DNA of 8,433 nt. Origin: Nitrospira sp. (lineage in GTDB: Bacteria > Nitrospirota > Nitrospiria > Nitrospirales > Nitrospiraceae). Below are positions 1-4,993 of the stretch, one piece after another (positions within the stretch are counted from its first letter, which is position 1; each line of letters starts with the position of its first letter). The stretch lies in assembly GCA_015904045.1 (NCBI GenBank), contig JABMDG010000278.1:1-8433 (forward strand), given 5' to 3'. The position numbers and the translations under genes are program-made. The notes under the pieces are model-generated. The model saw only the letters and a list, made by a program, of their open reading frames with translations, was not told where the DNA came from and did not search any database.

Positions 1-29
1 GAAAGAAGCCTTTCCGTTCGATAGGGCGG

Positions 30-45
30 TGGCACCAAGTTTGCC
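30..45 (+). promoter_or_regulatory. sigma-54 (-24/-12) promoter of the secreted Pro/Lys-rich protein
   Basis: The sequence TGGCACCAAGTTTGCC matches the sigma-54 consensus TGGCAC-N5-TTGC exactly, with the GG and GC dinucleotides at the required spacing. Transcription would start near 56, giving a leader of about 58 nt before the ATG at 114. Any activator-binding site would lie upstream of the window start and cannot be seen. The same promoter class precedes the two small membrane-protein genes further right. Confidence 0.8.
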
Positions 46-59
46 TATTGGATGGCGGG

Positions 60-73
60 AGTGGCACGCCACT
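60..73. promoter_or_regulatory. short palindrome at the start of the leader
   Basis: AGTGGC-AC-GCCACT is a perfect 6-bp inverted repeat starting about 4 nt after the predicted sigma-54 transcription start. It could be a 5'-end-protecting hairpin or a protein site. It contains a second TGGCAC, but no GC follows at the -12 position, so it is not itself a sigma-54 promoter. Confidence 0.3.
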
Positions 74-113
74 TTATGGCTCAACCTCACACACTCGCAC
101 AGAAAGGATCAGT

Positions 114-482
114 ATGACGATCAAGATTATTTCAACTGTCACCGCGGCTGCGGTGTTACTGGCATTCTCCAATGTGTTCGCTCAAAGTGAAGCTCCGACA
201 CCGGCTGTTCCAACCCCGCCTCCCGCATCGACGCCGGCGCCTGTTCCGGTCCCTGCCCCTGCCCCTGCGCCTACAATGGAAGGTGAGAAGAAAGCTGAAA
301 AGCATGAAGATGGAGCGGAAAAGGAAGGGAAGGGCCGCGGGAAAGGAAAACACAAAGGGAAGGATCGTGAAAAAGGCAGTGACAAAATGCGTGGATTAGA
401 TCGGGCGGACGAAATGGCCGGTGAGCATGGCAAACAGGGGCGTGACAACGCCCGCAGCCGTGGAAAGCGAGGCAAGGACTGA
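114..482 (+). CDS. small secreted protein with Pro/Ala-rich linker and highly charged Lys/Glu/Gly tail
   Basis: This 122-aa protein starts at the ATG at 114, which is preceded by an AGAAAGGA ribosome-binding site. The longer open frame from 48 would put an unlikely hydrophilic stretch ahead of the signal peptide. Residues 1-23 are a clear Sec signal peptide ending VFA. Residues 26-53 are Pro/Ala/Val/Thr rich, with a PAP/PVP pattern typical of extended periplasmic linkers. Residues 56-122 are almost entirely Lys, Glu, Gly, Asp and Arg and are probably disordered. No enzymatic domain is visible. The layout suggests a periplasmic or extracellular polyelectrolyte-like protein, perhaps binding polyanions or the cell wall, but this is inference. 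A strong sigma-54 promoter upstream implies activator-dependent expression. I do not recognise a named family. Confidence 0.8.
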   Translation: MTIKIISTVTAAAVLLAFSNVFAQSEAPTPAVPTPPPASTPAPVPVPAPAPAPTMEGEKKAEKHEDGAEKEGKGRGKGKHKGKDREKGSDKMRGLDRADEMAGEHGKQGRDNARSRGKRGKD

Positions 483-532
483 CCGCGTATCCTCCGTAAG
501 TAGTATCGATTCTCATGGAGAGTTGATAGAAA

Positions 533-561
533 GCGGCTGGCCCATCATGTGGGCCGGCCGC
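533..561 (-). terminator. strong hairpin between the secreted-protein gene and the first membrane micro-protein
   Basis: A 12-bp stem with one G-U wobble (533-544 paired with 550-561) and a 5-nt loop lies between two convergent genes. Read on the - strand it is followed by TTTCTATC, a weak U-tract. It is therefore more likely to end the leftward transcript, though it could also slow the rightward one, whose stop codon is 50 nt away. Rightward there is no U-run. Confidence 0.4.
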
Positions 562-718
562 ATGTCATTGCCTCGTGAATCGATTGAAAGAGAAGGAATG
601 TTCCTGCTTTCAGATAGATTCCCCGCCTTTAGAGCGGGAGCTCTATCGCTTGTGGCCGGCACGATGAAGCTGATCTTCGGTAGCCCGCTGCACGGGTGAC
701 AGTGCGCGAGAAGACCCG
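562..718. other. intergenic sequence without a gene
   Basis: Open frames here are short, lack ribosome-binding sites and have no recognisable protein features. Apart from the flanking hairpins I see no repeat or promoter. It probably contains the 3' end of the leftward micro-protein transcript. Confidence 0.4.
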
Positions 719-747
719 TGTGCGCCGGCCTGCGTACCCGGCGCACA
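719..747 (-). terminator. conserved 3' hairpin of duplicated unit A
   Basis: TGTGCGCCGG pairs perfectly with CCGGCGCACA around a 9-nt loop. The same element sits at the equivalent place in unit B. There one stem pair is changed on both sides (G727-C739 here, A1495-T1506 there), so pairing is preserved although the sequence differs. It lies about 90 nt downstream of the micro-protein stop. No good U-tract follows on the - strand, so it may be an mRNA 3' stabiliser or processing signal rather than a simple terminator. Confidence 0.45.
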
Positions 748-837
748 ACTGGTTCATGATCTATCAGTTTGAGGGGGACACAGGGGATCGATCGGTAGGT
801 AGATGAGGACCTCTGATCGGATCAGGCTGACAGACCA

Positions 838-1035
838 TCACGCGGCGCGTTGGAGCGCTACCCTCCGCCTGACTGGATAGATCACGCCGATGTTCCTGTC
901 TCGAGGTTGCGTGACCTCTCTTGCGGCATGCGCAGGACCTTCCTCAAGCGACTGTGCGAACCAACTTCCACCGATATAGCCGAGAACGCACATACAGATT
1001 AGTGCTGCAGCAGAGACAACCAGTATCGTTTCCAT
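838..1035 (-). CDS. 65-aa single-span membrane micro-protein, EEGPA/IYPxRR family, copy A
   Basis: The ATG at 1035 is chosen because a strong GGGAGG ribosome-binding site lies just before it; the upstream in-frame extension has no such support and would cross the promoter. Residues 4-26 form one hydrophobic transmembrane segment. A cytoplasm-facing basic tail is likely because the C-terminus is Arg-rich. Two motifs are shared with the paralog at 1605-1787: SWFAQSLEEGPA directly after the membrane span and NIGVIYPVRR near the end. Conservation of these motifs between otherwise diverged copies supports real coding. A sigma-54 promoter lies about 36 nt upstream by predicted start site. Function is unknown. 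Phage-shock-type small membrane proteins are an analogy in size and promoter class only. Confidence 0.75.
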   Translation of the reverse strand: METILVVSAAALICMCVLGYIGGSWFAQSLEEGPAHAAREVTQPRDRNIGVIYPVRRRVALQRAA

Positions 1036-1081
1036 GACACCTCCCTGGGCAGTTTCTCGATTCTGAAGTCGATCTTCTTTG

Positions 1082-1097
1082 AGCAAAAGGAGTGCCA
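1082..1097 (-). promoter_or_regulatory. sigma-54 promoter of micro-protein A
   Basis: On the - strand TGGCACTCCTTTTGCT is a perfect TGGCAC-N5-TTGC with correct -24/-12 spacing. Predicted transcription start is near 1071, leaving a 36-nt leader before the ATG at 1035. A candidate activator site lies 165 bp further upstream. Confidence 0.85.
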
Positions 1098-1261
1098 ATT
1101 AGGCCGTTCGGTTGACTCTGGAAGTCGAAGAGGCAGAGGGGATGATCTGGCAAGAATGAGCATCAACGACCAACCTGAATGGGGTCTTGTGTTGTATTGC
1201 TGTAGAGAACTTTGGCAGAGGCGACTGCAATGTGCTCTGGAGACGGGACAGGCTACGCAGT

Positions 1262-1285
1262 TTTTGTCGGCCTCCGACAAACTTG
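1262..1285 (-). promoter_or_regulatory. candidate upstream activator site, unit A
   Basis: TTTGTCGG (1263-1270) and CCGACAAA (1274-1281) make a perfect 8-bp inverted repeat with a 3-nt spacer, followed by CTTG. It begins 165 bp upstream of the sigma-54 promoter, the usual distance for a bacterial enhancer-binding protein site. A related sequence is found 162 bp upstream of the second promoter. The binding protein is not in the window. Confidence 0.55.
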
Positions 1286-1486
1286 TTCAGCGGGTTGCGG
1301 AGGGGCCGGATCTCCGTAGCCAAGTCTGATTCGGGTGAGGAAGTTCAATGGGCCAGCAGCGAACAGGGAAAAGGCGATTGACCTCCTGGGACATTCAGTT
1401 ATTAGGATCAGGTAGCCCCGATTGATAGGTTGCCGACTGCCCCGTGAAGAAGAACCGGGCTCAGAAGTCGTGCAGGAGAAAACCAC
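1286..1486. other. intergenic spacer between the duplicated units
   Basis: I see no coding sequence here. The short frames lack start signals and protein character. A CCTCCTGGGA patch near 1383 resembles the ribosome-binding region of unit A in reverse, but no ORF or promoter goes with it. This is probably spacer, possibly a remnant of another copy. Confidence 0.35.
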
Positions 1487-1514
1487 TGTGCGCCAGCCGG
1501 GGCGCTGGCGCACA
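1487..1514 (-). terminator. conserved 3' hairpin of duplicated unit B
   Basis: TGTGCGCCAGC pairs perfectly with GCTGGCGCACA (11 bp) around a 6-nt loop. On the - strand it is followed by GTGGTTTTCTCC, so a short U-tract is present a few bases after the stem. It may terminate the micro-protein B transcript. The compensatory base pair relative to unit A supports selection on RNA structure. Confidence 0.5.
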
Positions 1515-1604
1515 ATCTGGTAATGATCTGTCAGTTTGAGTGAGGGTCACAGGGGATCTATTCGTGTATAGATGGGGACCTCTGACCGGATCAGACTGAG
1601 GCGA

Positions 1605-1787
1605 TCACACGCGTCGCGATTCCGCCCACCGCCTAGTCGGGTAGATTATCTCGACGTTGCCAGGGCGAGACTTTTCTACCGTAGCAGCAGGACCTTCCTC
1701 AAAGGTTCTGAGGAACCAGTCCGACACGGTGCGGCTAAAAAACCAGACAAAACCCGTCAATAATGCAAGCCCCAATATAACGCTCAT
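1605..1787 (-). CDS. 60-aa single-span membrane micro-protein, EEGPA/IYPxRR family, copy B
   Basis: The ATG at 1787 has an excellent AAAGGAGG ribosome-binding site. Residues 3-25 are a hydrophobic membrane span rich in Trp and Phe. DWFLRTFEEGPA follows, and NVEIIYPTRR lies near the C-terminus, matching copy A at both motifs. The residues between are diverged and three shorter, and the N-terminal span shares character rather than sequence. The predicted leader from the sigma-54 start is about 51 nt. The charged C-terminal tail should face the cytoplasm. I do not recognise a named family. The conserved EEGPA and IYPxRR patches may be contact sites for a partner protein, which is inference. Confidence 0.75.
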   Translation of the reverse strand: MSVILGLALLTGFVWFFSRTVSDWFLRTFEEGPAATVEKSRPGNVEIIYPTRRWAESRRV

Positions 1788-1848
1788 GATGCCTCCTTTA
1801 GGAACTCCCTATTCCACAGCGTTCTACAACCGATCCTGGCTGTGGCAG

Positions 1849-1864
1849 TGCAAGGGTGGTGCCG
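1849..1864 (-). promoter_or_regulatory. sigma-54 promoter of micro-protein B
   Basis: On the - strand CGGCACCACCCTTGCA differs from TGGCAC-N5-TTGCA only at the first base, and the GG/GC spacing is exact. Predicted start is near 1838. It occupies the same place relative to its gene as the unit A promoter. Confidence 0.75.
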
Positions 1865-1941
1865 GGGTTGTCCTCTGGCAGGTACGTATGATGAGAAATT
1901 GATACAATCACACGCATGTGCTTGAAGAATGGTGCAAGGTG

Positions 1942-1988
1942 GGCTCTCCAGCTATGTGCGTCTCGGAGGCCCGCTCAGCCGGAGAGCC
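1942..1988. promoter_or_regulatory. 8-bp inverted repeat between activator site and promoter of unit B
   Basis: GGCTCTCC (1942-1949) and GGAGAGCC (1981-1988) are perfect reverse complements separated by 31 nt. Unit A has no visible counterpart. It could help DNA looping or bind a regulator, or it could be chance. Confidence 0.25.
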
Positions 1989-2025
1989 AGTAGATTGCGC
2001 TGTGGGGTGTGACGCTACCTCCACA

Positions 2026-2052
2026 TTTTGTCTCACTGTCTGATCAAACTTG
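2026..2052 (-). promoter_or_regulatory. candidate upstream activator site, unit B
   Basis: TTTTGTC (2026-2032) and CAAACTTG (2045-2052) match the outer parts of the unit A element. In both units a GCTAC word precedes it by a few bases. The dyad is less perfect than in unit A and the inner spacer is 2 nt longer. Its distance to the promoter is 162 bp against 165 bp in unit A. Confidence 0.45.
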
Positions 2053-2215
2053 ACCGTCTGCCTGCCTGAGAATCCTTGACTGGTAAGCCTTCGCAGATGA
2101 AATAGCGTTGGTGTGGAGGCCCCTGCCATGTGCTCAAGAAGGGAGGCGAATGTCTATGCCGGGTATCTCTGGAGGTGCGGAGCTTCGATTTGAGCAGAGG
2201 CAGAACTCTTCGTGC
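2053..2215. other. intergenic sequence without a gene
   Basis: No convincing frame is present here. It lies downstream of the - strand gene ending at 2216 and upstream of unit B. I see no strong terminator hairpin, so transcription of the upstream - gene could read towards unit B. Confidence 0.3.
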
Positions 2216-2647
2216 TTAGGCAGCCGGCAGGGTCAGCAGTTTTTTCATCTCACAGTGGGCCATGACGACGTCCGGAGCCCGTTGCAGCGCCTCATAATAG
2301 CTTCGCTCAAAGCCGTCACCCAATTCGGAGGGCCGGATCAAGGCTCGCACTTCGGTCAGAAGGATGGCTACATCCTCGGTCGCCAGTTCTTCGTCATCGT
2401 CCAACACTTCGTCGATCCGGACCACCATGTTTGACAATGGATGGAGCCAGGTAAACCACGGATCATTCATGACCAATTGCAGTAACTGCCCTGTCGAATC
2501 GACGCGTCCGTAGATCCGCTCGAAGGTCACCTGTTCGGCGACGATCAGAGCTTTGTGCAGGCCCAAGAGCCCTTGCCGCACATCGGTCAGCATCCGGCGG
2601 AGAGGGTTGGTTATCAGAACCCGTGCCTGTTTTGACGATGTCGCCAT
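2216..2647 (-). CDS. conserved-looking hypothetical protein, helical, 143 aa
   Basis: The reading frame is complete and its codon use fits the neighbours. The protein has no signal peptide or membrane span and is probably cytoplasmic. It looks mostly alpha-helical, with a central NDPWFTWLHPLSNMVVRIDEVL segment split by Pro and an acidic DDDEEL patch around residues 84-89. I have an impression of similar unnamed bacterial proteins with a WFxWL...IDE core, but I cannot assign a family or function. There is no clear Shine-Dalgarno before the ATG at 2647. On the - strand TGCTAGAAT (2654-2662) resembles an extended -10 box, which would make the mRNA almost leaderless. It is divergent from the exported protein starting at 2870. 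Confidence 0.7.
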   Translation of the reverse strand: MATSSKQARVLITNPLRRMLTDVRQGLLGLHKALIVAEQVTFERIYGRVDSTGQLLQLVMNDPWFTWLHPLSNMVVRIDEVLDDDEELATEDVAILLTEVRALIRPSELGDGFERSYYEALQRAPDVVMAHCEMKKLLTLPAA

Positions 2648-2692
2648 GCTGTAATTCTAGCAGGTCATTTAAAAAATGGTGGTGCGGGGTAA

Positions 2693-2720
2693 CAGGGGAG
2701 CATTTTGTTGTGCTCCGCTG
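2693..2720. promoter_or_regulatory. hairpin in divergent intergenic region
   Basis: GGAGCA (2697-2702) pairs with TGCTCC (2711-2716), and outside a single G-G mismatch CAG pairs with CTG, enclosing an 8-nt T-rich loop. It lies between divergent genes, so an operator is more likely than a terminator. There is no direct evidence for either. Confidence 0.25.
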
Positions 2721-2803
2721 TGATTTCTTATCGGATTCAAGAGACTGGTCCTGTAATTGGACGGAGAGGAGAACGTCAGACTCTAGAAGCAGTTGAAAAC
2801 TCG

Positions 2804-2832
2804 TTGACTTGCGCCCCTGGCATACGTCCAAT
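2804..2832 (+). promoter_or_regulatory. possible sigma-70 promoter of the 131-aa exported protein
   Basis: TTGACT (2804-2809) and TCCAAT (2827-2832) are separated by 17 bp. The -35 is good and the -10 moderate. Transcription would start near 2839, about 31 nt before the ATG. Confidence 0.35.
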
Positions 2833-2869
2833 GGTAACAAGATGGGCGTCGTTAAGGAGGAGGGACCTG

Positions 2870-3265
2870 ATGCGTTTGCCAAAAAAACAGGGTGCCGCGG
2901 CAGTGCTGGGTATCAGCGTGGCCGTATGGTGCGGTTCGCTCGGCGTGGCGGGCGAACGGGGCGTGCCGCCGCACCTTTCACGGCCGCCCGATATATCCAC
3001 CGAGCGGCTGGATCGTCCTCGTCCGGAGCAAGATCGACCCTTGCTTCGGCAATCGGAGGCGGTCGCGCTGGCCAAAGCGGCGGCGAAACAGGAGCTGGGT
3101 CGTTCGTTCGATGAGTTTGAACTGACGGCGGCGGTGTTCGATCCCACCGAGAATTCTTGGTCGGTCACCTTTCGTCCGAAGCAACCCCGTGTTCCCTCAG
3201 AGGGGTGTGTCGTCGTCTTCGTGCGTGCCGATACGAGAGCCACGGATATTCGCCGGTGCTCATGA
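2870..3265 (+). CDS. exported hypothetical protein, 131 aa
   Basis: The start at 2870 follows an excellent AAGGAGGAGGG ribosome-binding site with a 5-6 nt gap and opens directly into a signal peptide. The longer frame from 2705 is rejected because it buries this signal. Residues 1-28 are the signal peptide, with a probable cleavage near GVAG. Residues 31-58 are a Pro/Arg-rich linker. Residues 60-131 form a small alpha/beta domain: a helix with AVALAKAAAKQ, then strands around TAAVFDPTENSWSVTFRPK, SEGCVVVFVRAD and a C-terminal RRC. This helix-then-WxVxF layout recalls PepSY-like or NTF2-fold immunity-type domains, but I could not confirm either. It is convergent with the NlpC/P60-like gene, with only 15 nt between the stops. 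Confidence 0.75.
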   Translation: MRLPKKQGAAAVLGISVAVWCGSLGVAGERGVPPHLSRPPDISTERLDRPRPEQDRPLLRQSEAVALAKAAAKQELGRSFDEFELTAAVFDPTENSWSVTFRPKQPRVPSEGCVVVFVRADTRATDIRRCS

Positions 3266-3280
3266 CGCGTGATTGCCGCA

Positions 3281-4003
3281 TCAGAAGTCCAAGCGTGTAC
3301 CGAAAAACGAGAACAACTCTCCCGTGAGTCGGCCACTGTCGTCGGGATCGGTGGGGTGTTTACGACGGAGATAGTCGTTCAGGATGCGGCCCTCGGCTGT
3401 TTTGTGGAGATGAGGCATGCTGAGATTCATGCGGTACCGTTGGATGGCGGCGGCCACGCGGCTGATGAAAATCACAGTCCCATCGGGATCAATTTGTTCG
3501 ACGACCCCAACATGTGTAAGGGGATCGTTTAATTCACCGTCTCCATTGAAATCCCAGGTGTTGTTGAAAAACACCAGATCTCCGGGATGGGGGATGGGAC
3601 TCTGGTGAAGCCTGCCGTGTTGCTGCATGTGGGCATGGATCAACCGTACGCCGTTCGCATCGGAGTCCCCGGGATTACCGTCGTACAAGTCGATGCCGTG
3701 CTTCAAGAAGATGGCGCGGGTGACGCCGGCGCAGTCATAAGTGATGCGCCGTCCTTCGCTTGCGATGGTCTTTGCGCCGACGAGCTTGGCCGCCGTTCGC
3801 ACAATTGCTGATCGACTCGGTCCGGGGAGAGCGGCGTGGCAGCATGTGCGTTTCGCCGAAATCGACGGGGTGGGGCGTGTAACCGACACCGTCGGTTCAG
3901 TCGGTTCTGTCGAGGCCGATGTGTTTCGAGGGTGGAGCGGCACGGTCGTGCAGCCCGCGAGTGTCACGATGGCTATGGCGGTCACAATGAACAGGACACG
4001 CAT
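3281..4003 (-). CDS. NlpC/P60- or CHAP-like lipoprotein, putative peptidoglycan hydrolase
   Basis: The start at 4003 is preceded by GGGAG and opens with a lipoprotein signal; Cys18 in LAGC is the lipidation site. The upstream in-frame ATG at 4036 would add a non-signal extension. Residues 20-60 are a Thr/Pro/Ser-rich linker. The catalytic domain carries YDCAGVTRAIF with Cys91 as likely nucleophile, HPGDLVFF at 139-146 and THVGVVE with His164 as likely general base. Between the last two lies DFNGDGELND (151-160), a DxNxDG calcium-loop-like insert. Such cysteine peptidases cut or amidate peptidoglycan peptides, here probably anchored in the periplasm. Substrate and exact bond are unknown. The C-terminal part (RMNLSMP...ILNDYLRR...LTGELFSFFG) looks intact at 240 aa in total. 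A sigma-70-like promoter precedes it, so it is probably transcribed alone. Confidence 0.85.
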   Translation of the reverse strand: MRVLFIVTAIAIVTLAGCTTVPLHPRNTSASTEPTEPTVSVTRPTPSISAKRTCCHAALPGPSRSAIVRTAAKLVGAKTIASEGRRITYDCAGVTRAIFLKHGIDLYDGNPGDSDANGVRLIHAHMQQHGRLHQSPIPHPGDLVFFNNTWDFNGDGELNDPLTHVGVVEQIDPDGTVIFISRVAAAIQRYRMNLSMPHLHKTAEGRILNDYLRRKHPTDPDDSGRLTGELFSFFGTRLDF

Positions 4004-4045
4004 GGGATCTCCCGTGGGGCAGGCGCACAGAGCCATTGGCCAGGA

Positions 4046-4074
4046 ATGGTACCACGCGGGGCGAGTTCGACCAA
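4046..4074 (-). promoter_or_regulatory. sigma-70-like promoter of the NlpC/P60-like lipoprotein
   Basis: On the - strand TTGGTC (4069-4074) and TACCAT (4046-4051) are spaced by exactly 17 bp. The expected start near 4039 gives a leader of about 36 nt before the ATG at 4003. Confidence 0.45.
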
Positions 4075-4144
4075 GAAAAGGAAGGTTTGCGGCTGCGGAA
4101 CGTGACCGTGCGCCGCGCGACGAATCGCGCAGGAATACTGCGGG

Positions 4145-4882
4145 CTAGGTTTTGCCTGGTGCTTCGAGCGCTTTGCCGATCTCACCGATCAAGCGGCGTT
4201 CGATCTCGGCGGTCTCCTCGGCGCTGACACTGAGGAGGCGACCGCCTTGCGCGACCTTTTCAAATTCGGCCTTCACGCCGAGTTTCGTGACATTGGCGGG
4301 TAAGGCCTGAAGTGAGATGAGGTACTGGTTCCGAAAGCCGGCCACTTCCAGTGACGCCGGATTGGAGATCTTGCGGTCCGTGATATAGACGGCTTTCTGC
4401 TCCGTCTTGATACCGACCTTGAGTTGGTAGCCGTTGCGTGAGAGGGCTTCTTCCACCACCTTGGCAACGATGCCGAGCGGGCGCGATAGAGTATCGAACT
4501 GCGCGCCTTTGTCATCAATCTTCACGTTCTGGGCCGCTTGCGCCGCTGCGGTCCGTTGGATCTCCGCGTTCATCCGTTTGGCCTGTGCCAGCTGGTCGTC
4601 CAGGAGTTCGGACAGGCGCGCGGTCGACGCCTTGGCGGACTCGGTGGCTTGTTTGGCGTCGCGGAGTTCCTGATTGAGCAGGTCGATTTGCTGTTGCATG
4701 ACTTTGTTGCCGTCTTGCAGCGAGGTCAACAACGACTCCTGCCTCGACACCTGCTTTTTCAGCGCTTCGTTCTCACCTTTCAGTGGAGACTCGTCAGGCG
4801 CGCAGCCGGATGCAGCCAGGAGGAGCACGAGGAGGCCGAGCGCCCTCGGTCGGCCAGTCGAGGGTGTCTTGTGGTCACACAT
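4145..4882 (-). CDS. coiled-coil lipoprotein, 245 aa
   Basis: A basic N-terminus and hydrophobic segment (14-26) lead to AASGC with Cys27 as lipidation site, so the mature protein is membrane-anchored in the periplasm. Residues 34-120 are heptad-rich (ENEALKKQV, LLTSLQDG, QQIDLLNQEL, ARLSELLDDQL), clearly a long coiled coil. Residues 130-245 form a globular domain with alternating strands (YQLKVGIKT, KAVYITDRK, YLISLQALP, LGVKAEF) and a C-terminal helix. No catalytic motif is visible. The role is probably structural or as an envelope assembly or tethering factor, but I do not recognise a named family. The ribosome-binding site is weak. A good sigma-70 promoter lies just upstream and the gene is divergent from the 207-aa exported protein. 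Confidence 0.8.
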   Translation of the reverse strand: MCDHKTPSTGRPRALGLLVLLLAASGCAPDESPLKGENEALKKQVSRQESLLTSLQDGNKVMQQQIDLLNQELRDAKQATESAKASTARLSELLDDQLAQAKRMNAEIQRTAAAQAAQNVKIDDKGAQFDTLSRPLGIVAKVVEEALSRNGYQLKVGIKTEQKAVYITDRKISNPASLEVAGFRNQYLISLQALPANVTKLGVKAEFEKVAQGGRLLSVSAEETAEIERRLIGEIGKALEAPGKT

Positions 4883-4911
4883 GAGGATGGTTCTCCAAAA
4901 ATGGTCGTCCG

Positions 4912-4940
4912 ATTATCCATGCTTCCCCGCCTCTTGTCCA
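4912..4940 (-). promoter_or_regulatory. sigma-70 promoter of the coiled-coil lipoprotein
   Basis: On the - strand TGGACA (4935-4940) and GATAAT (4912-4917) each match the consensus at 5 of 6 bases, with a 17-bp spacer. Transcription should start near 4905, leaving a leader of about 23 nt. Confidence 0.65.
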
Positions 4941-4954
4941 TGTCGCCCTGGAAA

Positions 4955-4984
4955 TTGACCGCCTCGGAAGCCTGCCGGTATGCT
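4955..4984 (+). promoter_or_regulatory. possible sigma-70 promoter giving a leaderless or near-leaderless mRNA
   Basis: TTGACC (4955-4960) and TATGCT (4979-4984) are spaced by 18 bp. A start 6-7 nt after the -10 box would fall on the ATG at 4991. This fits the absence of a Shine-Dalgarno sequence before that ATG. Confidence 0.4.
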
Positions 4985-4993
4985 GCCGGTATG
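4972..4993 (+). repeat. exact 11-bp tandem duplication at a start codon
   Basis: CTGCCGGTATG occurs twice back to back (4972-4982 and 4983-4993). The second copy ends in the start codon at 4991. The first copy creates an extra ATG at 4980 that opens a 4-codon frame (M-L-P-V) whose TGA overlaps the main start as ATGA. The -10 box candidate lies across the junction. Confidence 0.8.

Larger units (their letters stand above)
719..1285 (-). repeat. diverged tandem duplication, unit A
   Basis: This unit resembles 1487-2052 element by element at an offset of 752-768 bp. The order on the - strand is candidate activator site, sigma-54 promoter, micro-protein ORF, conserved 3' region and terminal hairpin. 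The 3' region (about 748-830) aligns almost without gaps to 1515-1597 and includes shared words such as CACAGGGGATC and CGGATCAG. By eye it is better conserved than the ORF itself. The 1286-1486 stretch that separates the units has no clear counterpart. Confidence 0.75.
1487..2052 (-). repeat. diverged tandem duplication, unit B
   Basis: This is the counterpart of 719-1285 with all elements in the same order and nearly the same spacing: hairpin, conserved 3' region, ORF, sigma-54 promoter and distal activator-like site. The near-constant offset argues for duplication of a whole transcription unit rather than for independent genes. Confidence 0.75.

Noticed and set aside
182..475. 97-aa - strand frame opposite the secreted Pro/Lys-rich protein
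   Set aside because: Its Pro/Phe/Ser pattern is the reverse image of the low-complexity + strand gene; no start signal.
1213..1229. TTGGCAGAGGCGACTGCA as another sigma-54 promoter on the + strand
   Set aside because: The GG-to-GC spacing is one base too long and no ORF with a ribosome-binding site follows.
1187..1381. 64-aa + strand frame and overlapping - strand frames in the spacer between the duplicated units
   Set aside because: No ribosome-binding site, odd composition and overlap with the activator-site dyad; no protein feature visible.
1908..2129. 73-aa - strand frame upstream of micro-protein B
   Set aside because: It covers the activator-like site and inverted repeat, has no ribosome-binding site and no paralog upstream of copy A.
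2131..2196. TGCTCAA / TTGAGCA inverted repeat spaced by 52 nt
   Set aside because: Only 7 bp with a long loop; likely chance and not linked to a start or promoter.
2705..2869. N-terminal extension of the 131-aa exported protein
   Set aside because: It would place the signal peptide in the middle of the protein and ignore the AAGGAGGAGGG site before 2870.
2776..3336. 186-aa - strand frame opposite the exported 131-aa protein
   Set aside because: It is antisense to a gene with a strong ribosome-binding site and signal peptide. Its Ser/Arg-rich composition is typical of a shadow frame.
4538..4990. Long N-terminal extension of the 207-aa exported protein over the coiled-coil lipoprotein gene
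   Set aside because: It is antisense to a well-supported lipoprotein, and the signal peptide starts at 4991.
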